Made by a program: the position numbers and the translations under genes. Positions 44,688 to 57,120 of a stretch of DNA of 64,000 bases are shown here, in pieces (position 1 is the first letter of the stretch; every line of letters starts with the position of its first letter). The stretch spans positions 62,001-126,000 of the forward strand of contig MU119213.1 in assembly GCA_014904845.1 (NCBI GenBank), given 5' to 3'. The DNA comes from Acephala macrosclerotiorum. Lineage: Eukaryota > Ascomycota > Leotiomycetes > Helotiales > Mollisiaceae. The notes under the pieces were generated by a model. The model searched no databases. It saw only the letters and a list, made by a program, of their open reading frames with translations, and was not told the origin of the DNA.

Positions 44688-46446
44688 TCACTCAATTATG
44701 TAAGAGTCCGCGACGGACTTTATCTCCTTCGAGAAGGTTACGGCTTCATTCATTTCAACAAGTGTGACATTAGTGACCTAAAGAGATTGGGTTAGTTCCT
44801 GGCAAGGTTGAGAGAGTTTGATGGACTTACATCAACGTCAATGAATGGCTTCGACTTGCCGAACTTGACTTGCATGGGGAAAAATTCATTCTCATCTGCT
44901 GCCTGGGCTTCAAATTCGAATGATCCAGAAGCATTATCCTCATCGACTAGACCAATAGTCCATTCTAAGCTGTCTCCAGAGACCTCATAGGTAGCATCGA
45001 AGTTGGAAACAGCTGGTTCGCTGGTGGAGTAGGGGATGATAACTGTGACATCTTTGAGATGATCGCCTCCGGTGAGTTCGTACTCGACAGTGATGTTGTA
45101 AGTGTCATCCGAACCCTGGTTGACCCAGACGGTAAATGTGATAGGAACCGCGTTTGAGTCATCGGCTTTGGGTGTAGCTTTCCATCGCAAAACACCAACC
45201 GAGTTGTTCACTGGGAAGCCCTTTGCAATATTGCTCATTTGGACGGCTTTCGAGGTATTGAAGACTCCCTTGTCAACATTTGGATGCGTCCGGAATTGTA
45301 CCCCATGACTAGCATTGGCGACCAAATCCAATTTCACCTTGGTCAATGTTGGGTCGGATATCCTGAGTTGTAGATCTCCCTTGATCTCTAATGAATTGAG
45401 GGAACCCTCTCTAGACAGCTTCGCATTTATGGTCTCGGCGATAGTGACGTGGATAGCGTCTCGGTCTAGCGAAGATGTGACTGGAGATGGCTGTGCATGA
45501 GTATGCTCAGCGGAAGTAGCTGGGTGGTTCGGGACTAATGGTGAGGATGCGGTTTCTTCTACTTCCGCGCCCAAATCGCCTCTAACACGCTCGAACATAT
45601 CGGTTGTCTTGGATTTCTTGCCCAATTGCATTCCCTTGCCCTTCGGTGCGGCAGCCCTTTGGAAGAAGTCAGCAAAGACACAAGCGACAGCTTGGACGAC
45701 CATACTTATATGATTTGTTCTTTTCAGCCTCATATGAATCGTAGGTATCTACGACAGTATTTCGAGCTGGGGGAGTGTATGTAGGGTAGACAGGCGTTCG
45801 GGGTACAGCATTTCGGCCGCTTCTCGAGACCTCCTTGCGCTGCATTTCCAACTGCTTGGCCTTTCGTTTCCGCTCTTCTGTGGCTTCCAATTCTTTGTTC
45901 TACTATCATTAGCTTATTAATCTTAGTATATATGAGTCCGCCTACCCTTGATATGATTTCTTGAATTCTCTCCTCATGACTCTCCATTTCCAAGAAAGTC
46001 TTGATTTGACTGATGGTCAGATTCTCCCTATACCCAAGTGTGACGAGCTCATCGAATGCGCTGAGCAGTTCATAGGCATTCTTCAATATTTCTCTCTCGT
46101 CCAGAGTCTTGCATGTGCTTGTGACGACTTGTGCGAAGAGGTGTAAGGAGTCGATATCTTGAAGGATGTTGGATTGACGGTTGGTGATCAGGACCATGTA
46201 AAGCTCATCGAGGGGCTGGTACACAAAGCGGACATTGTCTTGCTCGACTGTCGTATGTTGGGTACCACTGTCTGCTAGCTTTGGAAAAGATGCAAGAAGA
46301 GCTTCGATTCTGGAACGCTGCATCTCTCGAAACTGCCTTGACAGGACAGCTTTTCCGCCCCGCGTACATATCGAAGCGGCGAGGACGACCTACATGTTTG
46401 GTTAGAAAACTTGACTACTAATTGCCTATGAATATGAGCCTACCAT
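44688..46446 (-). CDS. RET2: Coatomer (COPI) delta subunit
   Basis: Five exons: 46446-46444 (the ATG alone), 46389-45946, 45899-45706, 45656-44831 and 44777-44688; 518 aa. The N-terminal longin-like domain (VVLAASICTRGGKAVLSRQF, LDELYMVLITNRQSNILQD) is followed by a charged linker (ATEERKRKAKQLEMQRKE) and the C-terminal mu-homology domain (HVTIAETINAKLSREGSLN, GDLQLRISDPTLTKVKL, VGVLRWKA). Family knowledge: delta-COP is part of the F-subcomplex of COPI and recognises dilysine-type and WxW signals for Golgi-to-ER retrieval. The last 30-codon exon (VTNVTLVEMNEAVTFSKE) is needed to complete the domain. Introns have donors GTAGG, GTAGG, GTATGG and GTAAGT. Confidence 0.95.
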
Positions 46447-47022
46447 GTTAGCGATTGTTTGAAGAGTTCAAAGGACAGCGTGGTGGGGGAATTTGGATGT
46501 CAAACCTCAACTTCGCATAGCTGTCTCTAAACATAGTGGGTCACGTGAAAGTCCAAAGTGGTCGCATCTAGCGCACGGCAATCACCGACAGTAGGAGGAG
46601 CTCTGAAATGGAACTCGATTGCGGAGCAGGGCATGAACATTAAAGATATTTCCCATCGCGACACAACGCACCCTTCATCTGCAGACATCCTCCCTTTCGA
46701 TCGCGTCTTCAAAGGGTACTGCGATGCTCTTCATCGAACGTGTCACTGCACGAATTCAAACTCCAACCTTTGTTCTCCAACCACTTTGTTCCCCCCTGCG
46801 GCTCAGTTGTTCAGCCTAGAAAGCAAAGGTGACTAGCACCTAGCCACCACCCCCATTCACTTGATTACTCCCTTCCAAAAGACATTCACGCTTCTTCGGG
46901 TGCGACTCTATAAGAGTCCAACATCTACTTCAAATCTTCCGACCTACGGAAGAACCAAGTATTCCGCCACCTCGAGAGCGCACATGCTGGCTTCGACCGA
47001 AAGCGGTACGCATCAGTTCACG
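46447..47022 (+). other. Divergent promoter region RET2 / DUF2420 gene
   Basis: Shared upstream region. A plus-strand frame runs from 46861 into the DUF2420 gene without an ATG until 46984; a 13-residue N-terminal extension from that ATG is possible. Contains the palindrome TCACGTGA (listed separately). Confidence 0.5.
46541..46548. promoter_or_regulatory. TCACGTGA palindrome (E-box/Cbf1-type site)
   Basis: A perfect 8-bp palindrome about 95 bp upstream of the RET2 start and in the shared divergent promoter. bHLH proteins such as Cbf1 bind CACGTG; use here is inferred from sequence and position only. Confidence 0.3.
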
Positions 47023-49780
47023 ATGGCAGACGATAGTATGGAGATATCCTCTGAGCACGGCCACAACGTTGGGGACGATATAGATATCGACATCGATCTT
47101 ACGACTGGCCAGGCAGATGAAGACTACGTGCTTCAGGATGCTCTATCGGGTGCTGACTATAGCAATGGGTTTCTCCCACAACTATCCCTAGAAATGCATC
47201 ACGACGACGTGATGGTAGACGACGACAATGAATCGTACCAGATGGAAGATGCGGACTTGATTCACGATGAAACTGAAGAAATCATAGAGACGGAAGTAGC
47301 GATGGCTGATCCTTTTCAGATGTTAAATGCCGATGACGGAAATACTGTGGCATACACTGAGGAGCATGATATAGGCCTGTTTTTTAATCAGCAAGAAGGG
47401 CACGATGAGACTCTTGTCGGGGACGGTTTGCAAGATTCCGGGAACATCTCTCACCACGAAGAGAATGTACCGGCTTCTGAGGACATGGTTCCTCACGATG
47501 ATGCTCTACCAACGGATGAGTCCACTTTTCAAGAAGTTGAAGGGGTTGGAAAAGGAGAATCGCATCACCAGTCCCAAGATTCAACTCCACCTAGCCATAG
47601 TCCAGCAGCTGCTCCGGAAGAGCCTGGAAGTCCTCCCACGTCGATACCTGGTCCTGATCCTCCAGTTGTTACTCATGAATCTAACGATGCAATCCCGGAA
47701 CCTGATCACAGCAGCTCTCATGAAGATTCCGCTAAGTCCGATGAGCCCAGCTCGGCTGAACGCACATATGACCTGTCCAATGCTTATGCTATGAAGGTTG
47801 TATATCAATCTGTGGAGTACGCCTTGTTCTCAACTTCCGAATCGGACGATCCAGATTCGTTCTTTCTATCAGATATTGCCATCATGGAGAAACCATTAAG
47901 TGACCTTTTCAAGGCCATTCGTGAGATCATACACGACGACCTTGCTGAAGAGGATGAATTGTGTTTATCTTTTGAAGACTTAGGTCTTGAGACAGAGGAG
48001 GTCAGTTGGCTCCCTATTCATAGTTACAAGTCAGCACTGACATATTGCAAACAGGCCTCAATATATATTCAAGATATAACCTTAGCTAGGATCTTGACCT
48101 TGTATGAGTCACTTCTCCGAAATGACGGTATCGACTCTGCGAGACCGCTCTATCTTGTTCTTGGCACCAAGATGAACTTCCGTTCGAGATTTCTCAACCT
48201 TCACCAAGGTGCTTCTCAGGGTAAGGGCTTATCCGAATTAGTCGTCTGGGACAAGAATAGCGAAAGTCTTGAGGATTTGGAAGACGGATATAAGCCAACC
48301 AATGGTGTTGAGTCGAACTTGATGAAGCAGGAAACAACACGGGATTCTGAAGACAAGCAAGGTATCGAAGATAAGAATAAGGAAAATGGTCCCACTGCTA
48401 AAGTATCAGTGGAATTTCATGAGGAAGAGCAGCAAACAGAGCGCGAAGAAGATCCCGAAGAACAGGTTGAAAGAGCGCGCGAGGAAGAGCATGAAGAAGG
48501 AAGATACGAAGTGACACAGCCTGAAGAGAACCAGCCCGCATCCGTACCAGAGGACTCTGCCCCAGCACCTACCGAGCATACTCACGAGTCTGATGTTGCT
48601 AATGTCAAGATCAAGTCACAGGGTGGCTCACCACAGCAACCAACCACCGAAGCTACGCATCCTACTAATCCCATAACAAGCACGGAAGTGGACGCTGCGA
48701 ATGGTGAGGATGATGAAGAGGACGATCTGATTGACTATTCGGACGAGGAAATTCAACATCAAGCGGAGGAACGTCGCACATCTGTTGTAGCTGATGAAAA
48801 TAGGACAGACACTGGTACATCTACCGATTTCTTTACATCATGTCTTTTACCCAAGACTTGTTTCTGCTCTCAATGTTCCCTTCTCATACTCGCAGAATAC
48901 CAAGCAAAAGAGGAAGAGCTTCGGCGCCGCTCTATTTCGCGTCAGGCCGAGGAAAGGCGCCTTGAGCAGTCACTCGACCAGACATATGGAGACACGGACG
49001 ACAGCAATCAGCACGAAGAATATTTCGATGGAAACGAGACTGCATATGACGACTATAGCACCGCATTTCACGGAAACCAGAGTGATGGCTATGAGTTCGT
49101 CGAGCACACGCGTGAGACCAACCCAAATAACCACGAGGAGCAAAACAGCGGGTTTGATGGTCACGAGAATTTTAAGAACGATGAAGTGACCTATGAACGT
49201 AACCCTGAAACAGGAGCCGACGGTTATGATGATATCAACGAGGAAAGCACGTATCAAACCTTCGAGGAGTTTGACGATGAGGAAACGGGATCGCAAGGCT
49301 TGCCAGCGTATGCAGAAGAAACGGCCTCTCATGAAGTCTCTGACTTTGTTGAAGTCAATGGCCAGGAGGCCGTGCGTGAACACCCGGCACCCTCCACGGC
49401 CAGCAGTCTTGGTGCCGCGGAGACGACTGAATCCAGCGTCACTCTTGGGGCCGAAGACATGGGATACGAAGACAATTTGGACGAAGAAATCTCCAACGAG
49501 TTGAAGGAACTTGAGAATGCCACTACCCCCACCAATGGCTCAAACCTGGAACAAAAGGATGAGATCGATTACGAGGATGACGAGGAAGAAGAGCTACCCA
49601 TTTCGTCTGGTCCTGGAGCTGTTGCAGCAACGAAAGAACTACCAAATGCAAATGGGAAAAGATCCATAGAAGAGGTTGAGTCTGTTATTTCGACTCCGAG
49701 CAAGGGTGAGTGTGGACCTCGAGTTATAAGAAGACGACTCAACTAACGATTGAGAAGATGCCAAACGTCCCCGATCGTGA
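47023..49780 (+). CDS. Acidic DUF2420-family protein
   Basis: Exons 47023-48814, 48896-49705 and 49758-49780, 874 aa from MADDSMEIS (or 13 more from ATG at 46984). The central part, YALFSTSESDDPDSFFLSD to LYLVLGTKMNFRSRFLNL (about residues 260-400), matches the DUF2420 domain of Pezizomycotina. The rest is strongly acidic low-complexity sequence (DDIDIDIDLT, EEEQQTEREEDPEEQVER, NGEDDEEDDLIDYSDEE, DYEDDEEEELP) with a basic end DAKRPRS that could be a nuclear signal. The first intron is 81 nt and in frame, so the unspliced frame is also open; it is called because the 27 residues it would add (with CLLPKTCFCSQC) are quite unlike the surroundings. The last intron (GTGAGT, branch CTAAC) is clear. 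Function unknown; an acidic nuclear factor is a guess. Confidence 0.8.
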
Positions 49781-51235
49781 GCCTGCAGGTTCTCTCAACC
49801 CTACGCATCCTCTGATCGTTCTCATTCGTCGATAATTGATCAACCAGTCCCCTTTGACTGGTCGAAATCCCCTTCCGGAATACCACCCCGCGAAAACCTT
49901 TCGGTGCTTTGACCGGAGCTCATTTCGACCACCGATATATGTACGAGTACAACTAACTTGCCACAGGAAATGAACCACGGTAGGTCTGACAGGTATACTT
50001 GCTAACGCTCTTTCCCAACCTTCCCCCTTCGACATACATGATATCCGTGATTCGCTTCCTTTCACACCTCACAGAATTTACCGTTTCGCAATTTAGCATG
50101 GCTCGGCGTCCGTTTTATTTCTTTCTGGCCTTGCATATTGCGGTGGGCAAAAGGGACGGGATTTTAAGACGCTCGTTGGAGGAGATGTTTCTGAAAATCT
50201 ACGGCGCGGAGGAGTTATTTGGCTCATATTTCTGAGCTGGGTCCTGCTTTGTATTGCACTGAGGGCAGATGTGGATGATACTATTCATCTGGTGGATGTT
50301 GGAGTTTGCTGCCCGCCAATGTAGGATCAAAAACGACAGAGGGATGAGGCTCCAGCGTGGCGGACAGACAACTGATACTCGTAATTGCAAGAAATTCTCG
50401 ACCTTTGATGGCTTATGTGACTATGCTGCTCTCGAATAATGCGCAAGTATGGATGTGACTTTGAGGCTTTCAAGATTATTGCTATTCAAGATTACTATAT
50501 CACAGTGTATGCCTGATAGAAAATTTCCCCTGGCCTAGCCCTTCTGCTGTACATCTGTTGTACATGACGCTAACGTGGTGAGATATTCGTATTAGTGAGC
50601 ATTTATCGTCTGGTGACCAGCAATCTGGCGAGTCTGATTCTGGCTGTAGAAAATGTTCTCCTGAATGCCCCACAAGTGTGCGCGTCCGAATAGTCGAAAG
50701 GGGTTAAATCTCTGGAGGCGGAGTGGTCGGGTGGCCCTAAAAATAACTACGGATACGACAAGGCCAGAGTGATTTTTCGACCACCATTCCAAAGTTCCAG
50801 CGTTTCACATCACCGAGCAGAGCCTCAAAAGGTACCACCAGTTCAAACACGCACGCACGCACAACCGTCGCAAAAGGTTGTTGTGGCCTGAAAGTAACAC
50901 TGGCCAGATCCTCGACAACGCCTGGCTACGACTATTCGCGATCCCTTTGTTCGAACACAACCGCGCCTCGGCTTCGATAGCACATCCTCATATCTGTCGG
51001 TACAGGGGCCTGAAACCATCCTATGACCCTTCTGTTCGACCTGCGGTCAACACCAATTCTCCGCTGAGTGTCGGCATATAGAGCAAATAAGGTCATCAGG
51101 GCGGGTGCCCCACGACACCCATCAGCGCAAATCTGCAGTCTGCGGGCCTTGGTCGAATTAAGACGATCGCGAGCGCAAGCTCCACGAGATACACATTGGA
51201 TTCGATAGGAGGGGCGGTCCGACATCTGCGCAAAG
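49781..51235 (+). other. 1.5-kb intergenic region upstream of the NIPA gene
   Basis: No supported gene. Short ACGC repeats at 50849-50863. Overlapping minus-strand frames at 50932-51426 run against the NIPA exons and are shadows. Confidence 0.5.
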
Positions 51236-52838
51236 ATGTTAGAAGACAAGTGTACGTTGATGCTGCGTGTTGTCGAGATTGTGGCGCACATACGAGTTGC
51301 TGGAACTTGAAGGGAATAATGGCTGATATGATGGAATTTAGACATTGGCCTGGTACTGGCCATAACCAGTACGATGGCAATAGGTTCGTGCTCACTGTTG
51401 TCCCCTTGGACCCAAATCTGACTCAATCAACAGGAACGAGTTTCGTGATCACAAAGAAGGTACGGCGCATCTAGTAGTCTCACAAATCTTCGAAGCCGAA
51501 TCTTGAAATCAGAGAGGTCTGGAATGGTGCTGATACTCTGCAGGGACTCATGGATGCGGAAGAAAGACACGGATTCGAGGGAGACGGGTTCACATATCTT
51601 AAAAGCCCCATATGGTGGGCGGGAATCGTAGCATGTACGTGTCTCGACAACTCGGGGCAGACTGGCTGCTAACGTTCTGGCAGTAATTGTTGGAGAGGTA
51701 GCAAACTTCGCAGCATACGCTTTTGCACCGGCTATTCTAGTAACTCCACTTGGGGCATTGAGTGTCCTGATAGGAGCGGTTTTGGGGTCATACTTCTTGA
51801 AGGAGGAATTGGGGACATTGGGAAAGCTTGGATGTGCAATTTGCCTCATAGGCTCGGTCATCATTGTTCTCCATGCGCCCCCAGACAAGGAAATCCAGAC
51901 AATCGACGAGATCCTTCACTACGCAATTCAGCCAGGTGTGTATTGTGTTGGGTACAGTACGTGGAATGTTGGCTAATTGCTGTTCTAGGGTTCTTGATTT
52001 TCTGTATGGCCGTGGCTGTGTTTGCAATTGTGATGATCTACCGAGTTGCGCCAAAGTATGGAAAGAAGAACCCTCTCATTTTCCTCTCTATCTGCTCGAC
52101 GGTCGGTTCGGTCTCTGTCATGTCAGTCAAGGCATTCGGCATCGCCGTGAAGTTGACTTTGGCTGGCAACAATCAATTTACCCATCCTTCGACCTATGTA
52201 TTCATCATCTTGACGGCAGTTTGCATCTTGACCCAGATGAATTATTTTAACAAAGCTCTTAGCCAATTCCCGACATCGATGTAAGTATCTCTTCTGAATT
52301 GTCTCCGGATTAGCTAACTTTACAAAGTGTCAATCCTCTATACTATGTCACATTTACCACAGCCACTTTATGCGCCTCTTTCATCCTGTATGGCGGCTTC
52401 AACACTTCAGACGCTGTCAACACGTTATCCCTGCTCAGTGGTTTCTTGGTCATCTTTACCGGTGTATACCTTCTCAATATTTCCAGAGGAGATCCCGATG
52501 GCCGAAGAATGATTAACGGAGCCAACCATGATGGAATCGCAACGGATCCTATTTCGGGCATCCAAACCAGAAGAAGTATGCAAGCAAGAAGAAGTTTAGA
52601 CCCACATAGAATGAGCATGGGTAGCAATGGCTTCGGCAGGGGTGATAGAGAAGGTCTTATCCACGCCTACGACGAAGAGGAGAATAATGCAGGATTCGGC
52701 CTTACTGATCTCGCAACAGACAGTGACGACGACGCACCACCACCGAGTGCGAAGACCCCGAATGGGAAGATGAACGGGAACAAGAGGAGCTTCAGTGAAC
52801 CATTAGAGCATGAGAGCAGGAAGTCATCATCAAGGTGA
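51236..52838 (+). CDS. NIPA-type magnesium transporter
   Basis: Seven exons: 51236-51251, 51342-51383, 51434-51459, 51544-51634, 51684-51935, 51989-52280 and 52328-52838; 409 aa. The first three exons are only 16, 42 and 26 nt, but together read MLEDKYIGLVLAITSTMAIG then TSFVITKKG, the conserved NIPA N-terminus. Further helices: IVGEVANFAAYAFAPAILV, LGALSVLIGAVLGSYFL, CAICLIGSVIIVLHAP, FLIFCMAVAVFAIVMIY, SVSVMSVKAFGIAVKL, YVFIILTAVCILTQMNYF, NPLYYVTFTTATLCASFI and FLVIFTGVYLL. This is the nine-helix DMT-like NIPA fold; animal members move Mg2+ at the plasma membrane and endosomes. The C-terminal 100 residues are a cytosolic, phospho-site-rich tail (GFGLTDLATDSDDDAPPPS). Confidence 0.93.
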
Positions 52839-53273
52839 CCTTGGCGTTCCAGTTTCGTCGATTTTTTGCATTTTCAAACATCATTGTATATGGTCATTGG
52901 GCTGGGAACTCGGGACAGCCGAATCATAAGATATCATGGTTTGCAGCATGGTCTGCATTTGGGTCTCTTCAATAGTACGACTGCATGAGGTTTAGGCGTT
53001 GGGGTTAATTGTACTATAAGAAAGCTCTTGTGTATGATATATCGGCGCAGACCAGGCGCGAATCAGCATTTTTGGGGGGGAATGGTCAAACAGTCAGAAA
53101 TTCAAGATTAGTACATGTGGAGAATTTGTGTCGTTGCTTCATTTTTGGATGTTTGTGAATGCCGATTTTGAATTTATCGACTATGATTACAAGCCCGCAG
53201 CTCAATGCTGAGAAAGCTCGTATGCAAATGACCCCACGCGCCTAACAGATTCATCAAGGACCGAACCGCCTGT
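52839..53273 (+). other. Convergent 3' flanks NIPA / RPS3
   Basis: Non-coding sequence between two stops. Nothing of note. Confidence 0.5.
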
Positions 53274-54186
53274 CTATTGCTCCTCCACTGGCGCCTCCTC
53301 TCCCTGTTGCTCCGCAGCACGTTGTGCCTCAGTAGCCGCAGCCGCAGCCGCAGCCTTCGCACCGTAATCCTGGCTCATAGGTTGAACCACGCTTTGCTCC
53401 TCCTTTGGCTCAATGATAGTGACTGAATCAGGCAATGTCTTTTGAGGACCTGACTTTCCTTCGGGGTCTGATCCACGCATGATCTTAACCTTGATACCCA
53501 AAACACCCTGTCTCAAGAGAACATGACGAGTGGCGGAATCGATGAAATCCTTGGCTGGTTGACCAGAGTGGATCATGAAGCCATCGGTGAACTTCATGGA
53601 CTTGGCACGAGCAGCACGGAGCTTGCCAGAGACGACAACCTCGCAACCCTTAGCACCACTCTCCATGATGAATCGGAGGACACCATAGCATGCTCGGCGA
53701 ACTGCAAGACCGTTGAGGAGCTTGTATCTGAGGGATTCGCACTGAGCGACGGCGGAGAGACCACGGTTTTGAACCTTGGCAGCGTAGAGAGAGACGGAGT
53801 TCTCTGGGAACTTGAATCGTTTTTGGATGAGGGAGGTGAGTTCGCGAATTCTTCGTCCTTGCTCGCCGAGAACTTCTTGTGTGTGGGTGGCGCGGATGAT
53901 AATATCGGTGACGGTTGGGGTAACTCGAACTTCGACACCAGAGTATCCTTCCTCAGCCAGCTCGCGCTGGAAGAACTCATTCAACTCGGCATAGAAGACA
54001 CCATCGGCGACAAACTTCCGCTTCTTAGAGCTAGAAAAAGAGGTCAGTCAGGTTTCTCGGGCACAGTATAACCGCAATGCGATCTTTAGGAGAAGAAGGT
54101 TTTTTGTTGTTCCATGTATGAATTGTGCGCAGGGTGTAGCAATTGCAGGGAACTTACATAGCGGTTCCTGGGACTCCGGAGGCCAT
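53274..54186 (-). CDS. RPS3: 40S ribosomal protein uS3
   Basis: Exons 54186-54158 and 54030-53274 with a 127-nt intron, longer than most here, near the 5' end as is common for fungal ribosomal protein genes; 261 aa. [10 protein letters not shown] joins [20 protein letters not shown]. The KH domain ([37 protein letters not shown]) and the C-terminal domain ([44 protein letters not shown]) are complete. Family knowledge: uS3 lines the mRNA entry channel of the small subunit and also takes part in ribosome quality control. The tail is Ala- and Glu-rich ([18 protein letters not shown]), as in other filamentous ascomycetes. Confidence 0.97.
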
Positions 54187-54766
54187 GTTGTCGGATTTGT
54201 GATGTCGATTGAACCCGCTGTGTGAGGTTCAATGTCGTCGCTGGGTGAGTAGTTGTCGGCACAAGAAATCGCGAGTTTGAGGTTGGGAATATCTCGACTT
54301 TGTGCGTTGGTGGGGTCTAGGGTCGCTTAGGTTAGATCAAAAATTCGGTCCCAAGACCTGGTCCGAGCTCTAATCACGTGTTACAGCCTTGTCTTCAGCG
54401 GCGGGAAGGTATATGCACAATTCGAGATGGAACTCGAAGTTAGACTCTTAAGGCAAAGATATTATCTTAGGCTATGTGCTGATCCATCTGAATATAATGA
54501 TTCTTAGTCTCTACTCTACTTTTTTACAACTATGAATGCAGCTCTTGTGCCTTCAACACCTACTTATGCTCGGTTCCGGAACTAACAAGTGACGAAGTGC
54601 TTGCAGCTTGGATTCCAGGCAAACATTCTCAGTACACAACAAGCATAACACCCGCTGGCTTTCCGAATACGGACCTGGATCTTTCTGAGATCTTTGGCTT
54701 GCCATGAGAATCAGCAAGCCTACTGTTCTTGAATTAAGAGCGCATCCTTAGTAGCGGAGGGGCAGG
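54187..54766 (+). other. Divergent promoter region RPS3 / YMR1
   Basis: Holds both promoters. CACGTG at 54375-54380 is listed separately. No coding frame. Confidence 0.5.
54375..54380. promoter_or_regulatory. CACGTG hexamer in the RPS3 promoter
   Basis: Lies about 190 bp upstream of the RPS3 start. Cbf1-type factors are known to bind such sites at ribosomal protein genes of some ascomycetes; a role here is inferred only. Confidence 0.3.
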
Positions 54767-57120
54767 ATGTCCGACAAGATCCAGGTCTTGAGGAGGGTGA
54801 GCAAAACATCCGCGATTTCTTACTACACTTGTTGATATATGGCGTGAAGGTTGAAGATGTGCAAGTCCTAGCGGATGGAAAGATCTCTACGGCGAACTTA
54901 GTATTGACGAGCCATCATCTGGTCGTGATCCAAGCTTTCACTCTTCCCACGTCGCAAGATACCTCGAAGCACCCACTGAAGCCAAAAACTAGGGAAAACT
55001 TCATCGCATATCCCTCGATATCTCAGTGTACATTCAAGCCAACTCCGCCAGCATCCGGGCTTTCCTCGTCGATACGATTACGTTGTCGCGACTTCAGATT
55101 CATAACCCTTAACTTTACGGATGATAGACAAGCAAGGGACGTCTACGACACTATAAAGTGTCAAACATGTAGGCTTGGGGCTATTGAGAAGTTGTATGCC
55201 TTCACCTATAATGCGCCTCCTCCTGAAAAGGCAATCAATGGATGGGAGCTGTATGATGCGAAAGCAGAGTGGAGACGGCAGGGCATCAGTGAGAAGGGGG
55301 TTGATCGGGGTTGGAGAATATCGAAGATCAACACAGATTATGCATTTTCACCAACGTATCCAGCGCTACTGGTGGTCCCCTCTTCCATATCCGACAATAC
55401 CATCAATTACGCTGGTCGATATCGTTCACGAGTACGGATTCCAGCTCTTACATATCTCCATCCTGTCAACAACTGCTCTATCACGAGAAGCTCGCAACCT
55501 CTGGCCGGACTGAGAGGCAATCGGAGTATACAGGACGAGAAACTTGTCAGCGCATGTTTTTCTGCATCCGCTCAGGTAGAAGATGACGAAACCTCATCAC
55601 AGCCTATCTCTCGATCGAGTCCAGCTTCCAGTCAGGTCGACCTTGGTCTACCCTCTGAGGGCGAGCTTTCAGACACAGAAAGGCTTGAGGACGAGATGAT
55701 CTCTTCCTCAAATCTTGAAGTTCTCTCTGACAAGCCACACGTCTATGGTGCTCAGCAACACAACCTCATTGTAGATGCTCGACCTACTGTGAACGCGTTA
55801 GCTATGCAGGCAGTGGGACTCGGTTCGGAGAACATGGATCACTACAAGTTTGCCACAAAAGCATATCTTGGCATCGATAATATTCATGTGATGCGGGACT
55901 CTTTGGCTAAAGTGATAGAAGCTATCAAGGATTCCGACATCTCAACATTGCCACCAAATCGAGAACTACTTGCTAAGAGTGGTTGGCTCAAGCACATCAG
56001 GGGCTTGCTAGATGGCGCTGCTTTGGTTGCCCGACAAGTCGGAATTCAGCATTCTCATGTCCTCATCCACTGTTCTGATGGCTGGGATCGAACTAGTCAG
56101 TTGAGTGCTCTGTCACAATTGATGCTGGATCCTTACTACAGAACGATCGATGGTTTCATTGTCCTAGTTGAGAAAGACTGGCTAGCGTTTGGGCACATGT
56201 TCCAGCACCGCTCGGGCTTTCTAAACAGTGAGAAGTGGTTCAAGACCGAGAATGACGCTCTTGCGGGTTCTGCAATCCAACCAGGCGGGAACGGCGAAGG
56301 ACGAGGAGATGCAATTGAGAACGCATTGTTGAGTGCCAAGCGATTTTTCAACAAGAGCAACGCAAGCCAGGATACCGTGACGGACTCAGACGGTGAAATG
56401 ATATCGATCGATGAGTCACCCAAGGCCAATCGAAGATCTGGAACCAAAAACACTCTCGCCGACAAGGAAGCTACCAAGCCAAAGGAAACGAGCCCTGTCT
56501 TCCATCAATTCCTAGATTGTACCTACCAGCTCCTTCACCAATATCCAACCCGCTTCGAGTTCAACGAGCGTTTCTTGCGGAGAATGCTCTATCACCTCTA
56601 CTCATGCCAATACGGTACCTTCCTCTACAACAACGAAAAGTCTCGTTTCGATGCCCGAGTCCAGGAAAGAACAACCAGCGTCTGGAGCTACTTCTTAGCC
56701 CAACGAGCAGGATTCACGAATAAGGACTATGATGGAGGAGAGATTGAAGATCATGTTCGAGGCAAAGAACGACTCCTATTCCCGAAGCTGGACCAGACCA
56801 GATGGTGGCCTGAGATTTTCAATCGGACAAATTCTGAGATGAACGGCCCTACGAATGCGGCTACGGAGCGATATCTTGGTCCTAGAGAGGATAGTGTGGG
56901 TGTTGGTCATGGGGTTCTCACTGGGGTTGAGACTGCGGAGAGAGTCATTCCTGCTTCCAGCATACGCCAGCCACCACCGAATGGAAATCAGGGGAAGTTG
57001 GCTAGTTTGCGGGATGGAATAGCAGGGCTTGGAATAGTGAAGAGTATGGGTGGTCAAGGAGGGAGCAAGAGTCCAGCAAATGGGAAAGAGAAAGGGCCGA
57101 TGGAGGTAGAGATGCAGTAG
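54767..57120 (+). CDS. YMR1: Myotubularin-type phosphoinositide 3-phosphatase
   Basis: Exons 54767-54796 (MSDKIQVLRR) and 54850-57120, 766 aa; the 53-nt intron has donor GTGAGC and acceptor AAG. Order of domains: PH-GRAM (VEDVQVLADGKISTANLVLTS to about residue 120), the myotubularin core (SPTYPALLVVPS, then RIPALTYLHPVNNCSITRSS, then LAGLRGNRSIQDEKLVSACF), and the active-site loop HCSDGWDRTSQ, i.e. CX5R at about residues 416-422, with the family-specific Asp residues present, so an active enzyme is expected. Then FGHMFQHRSGF and CTYQLLHQYPTRFEFNERFL. Family knowledge: removes the 3-phosphate from PI3P and PI(3,5)P2 on endosomal/vacuolar membranes. Acidic disordered inserts sit at about 250-300 and 480-560. 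The C-terminus is disordered. Confidence 0.95.

Noticed and set aside
50932..51426. 164-codon minus-strand frame
   Set aside because: It lies antisense to the NIPA promoter and micro-exons and has no family features.
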